From Burkholderiales bacterium (GTDB lineage Bacteria; Pseudomonadota; Gammaproteobacteria; Burkholderiales; SG8-39), in the NCBI GenBank assembly GCA_020848075.1, contig JADLAV010000020.1, forward strand, positions 62,001 through 126,000: a stretch of DNA of 64,000 nucleotides, in the 5' to 3' direction. Numbering within the stretch: position 1 is the first letter of the stretch; each line of letters starts with the position of its first letter. The notes below the pieces were generated by a model. The model was given only the letters and a program-made list of their open reading frames with translations, searched no databases and had not been told where the DNA came from. Positions 63,440 to 64,000 of this stretch are shown piece after piece. Position numbers and translations under genes: made by a program.

Positions 63440-64000
63440 ATGCAGATCAAGGGCAATACGTTCATCGTCACCGGCGGCGCGTCGGGACTCGGGGAAGGCA
63501 CGGTACGCATGCTCGCGGAGAACGGCGCGAACGTCGTGATCGCCGACCTGCAGGCGGACAGGGGCGAGCCGTTGGCAAGCGCGCTCGGAAAGTGCGCGCG
63601 ATTCGTGAAGTGCGACGTGACGAGCGAGGCGGATGGAAGCGCGGCGGTGAACGCCGCGCTGGCGGGCTTTGGCGGCTTGCACGGGCTCGTGAACTGCGCG
63701 GGCATCGCGATCGGCGAGAAGACGGTCGGCAAGGAAGGGCCGCACTCGCTCGCGTCGTTCACCAAGACCATCTCGATCAACCTGATCGGGACGTTCAACA
63801 TGATCCGCCTCGCGGCGAGTGCGATGGTGAAGCAGCCGCCGCAGGCGAGCGGCGAGCGCGGCGTGATCGTGAACACCGCCTCGGTCGCGGCGTTCGACGG
63901 CCAGATCGGGCAGGCGGCCTATGCGGCCTCGAAGGGCGGCATCGTCGGCATGACGCTCCCCATCGCGCGCGACCTCTCGCGCGACGGCGTTCGCGTGCTG
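63440..64000 (+). CDS. HSD10-like 3-hydroxyacyl-CoA dehydrogenase (SDR), 3' end outside window
   Basis: Partial SDR, 187 residues visible. It begins [20 protein letters not shown]; the CDVTSE region, [53 protein letters not shown] and YAASKGG (Tyr-Lys dyad) match the 3-hydroxyacyl-CoA/2-methyl-3-hydroxybutyryl-CoA dehydrogenase (HSD10) group, which uses NAD. Such genes usually start fatty-acid or isoleucine degradation operons, likely continuing beyond the window. GGAG lies just before the ATG. Confidence 0.9.
   Translation, partial: MQIKGNTFIVTGGASGLGEGTVRMLAENGANVVIADLQADRGEPLASALGKCARFVKCDVTSEADGSAAVNAALAGFGGLHGLVNCAGIAIGEKTVGKEGPHSLASFTKTISINLIGTFNMIRLAASAMVKQPPQASGERGVIVNTASVAAFDGQIGQAAYAASKGGIVGMTLPIARDLSRDGVRVL

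Noticed and set aside
1-64000. tRNA, rRNA, integrase, prophage or toxin-antitoxin genes
   Set aside because: Looked for on both strands by motif and context; none was seen. Short or degenerate RNAs could be missed without a covariance search.

Overview
The window is a 64-kb, GC-rich (roughly two-thirds G+C by eye) chromosomal segment with dense, mostly operonic genes, ATGA/GTGA start-stop overlaps and Shine-Dalgarno starts. Several genes point to a betaproteobacterium of Burkholderiales/Rhodocyclales type: a DUF3460 protein, a polyhydroxyalkanoic acid system protein, PaaX, a lexA-imuA-imuB-dnaE2 cassette and a FdxA-type 7Fe ferredoxin. No rRNA, tRNA, CRISPR array, integrase, transposase or phage gene was seen.

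Layout. 1-4.8 kb: a branched-chain-type ABC importer (fused LivH-LivM, LivG, LivF; the periplasmic binding protein is not visible), then an enamidase-type amidohydrolase and a TetR regulator, probably a uptake/ring-opening unit for a cyclic amide. 4.9-9.1 kb (minus): an exported-looking isoaspartyl methyltransferase and the phenylacetate genes paaX, paaK and paaG. 9.3-16.3 kb: an EF-G paralogue, a 55-residue lipoprotein, a TAXI/DctQM TRAP transporter, and a second TRAP locus reduced to a DctQ-DctP junction by an internal deletion. 16.4-19.8 kb (minus): a helicase/exonuclease pair of the MrfAB (YprA/YprB) type. 20.2-25.6 kb: Hsp20, Lon, a CBS-pair protein, PolX and a small stress-type protein.

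25.7-48.8 kb is rich in storage-lipid genes: PHA synthase, an ABC exporter with membrane-fusion protein, a beta-CASP nuclease, a Tat-exported protein/GMC oxidoreductase/lipase operon, Bcp peroxiredoxin, a bifunctional fatty acyl-CoA reductase, a phasin, a patatin phospholipase, a TetR regulator, a TPR protein, a wax ester synthase/DGAT, acyl-CoA-binding protein, a PHA granule-system protein, cyclopropane-fatty-acid synthase and an ArgD-type aminotransferase. Together these can take acyl-CoA to fatty alcohol and wax ester, and make and coat PHA granules.

48.9-55.6 kb (minus) is an SOS mutasome cassette read from one LexA-like operator through two small uncharacterised genes, lexA, imuA, imuB and dnaE2. 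55.7-64 kb holds DUF3460, a TPR lipoprotein, an SDR, a crotonase lacking canonical acidic residues, a 1181-residue fusion resembling both subunits of NfnAB-type transhydrogenases next to FdxA, a nitroreductase preceded by an 18-bp tandem repeat, and the start of an HSD10-like dehydrogenase. The most interesting items are the NfnAB-like fusion with ferredoxin, the wax ester plus PHA gene set, the enamidase locus, the MrfAB pair, the extended mutasome operon, the broken TRAP locus, and a palindrome shared by two lipid-gene promoters.
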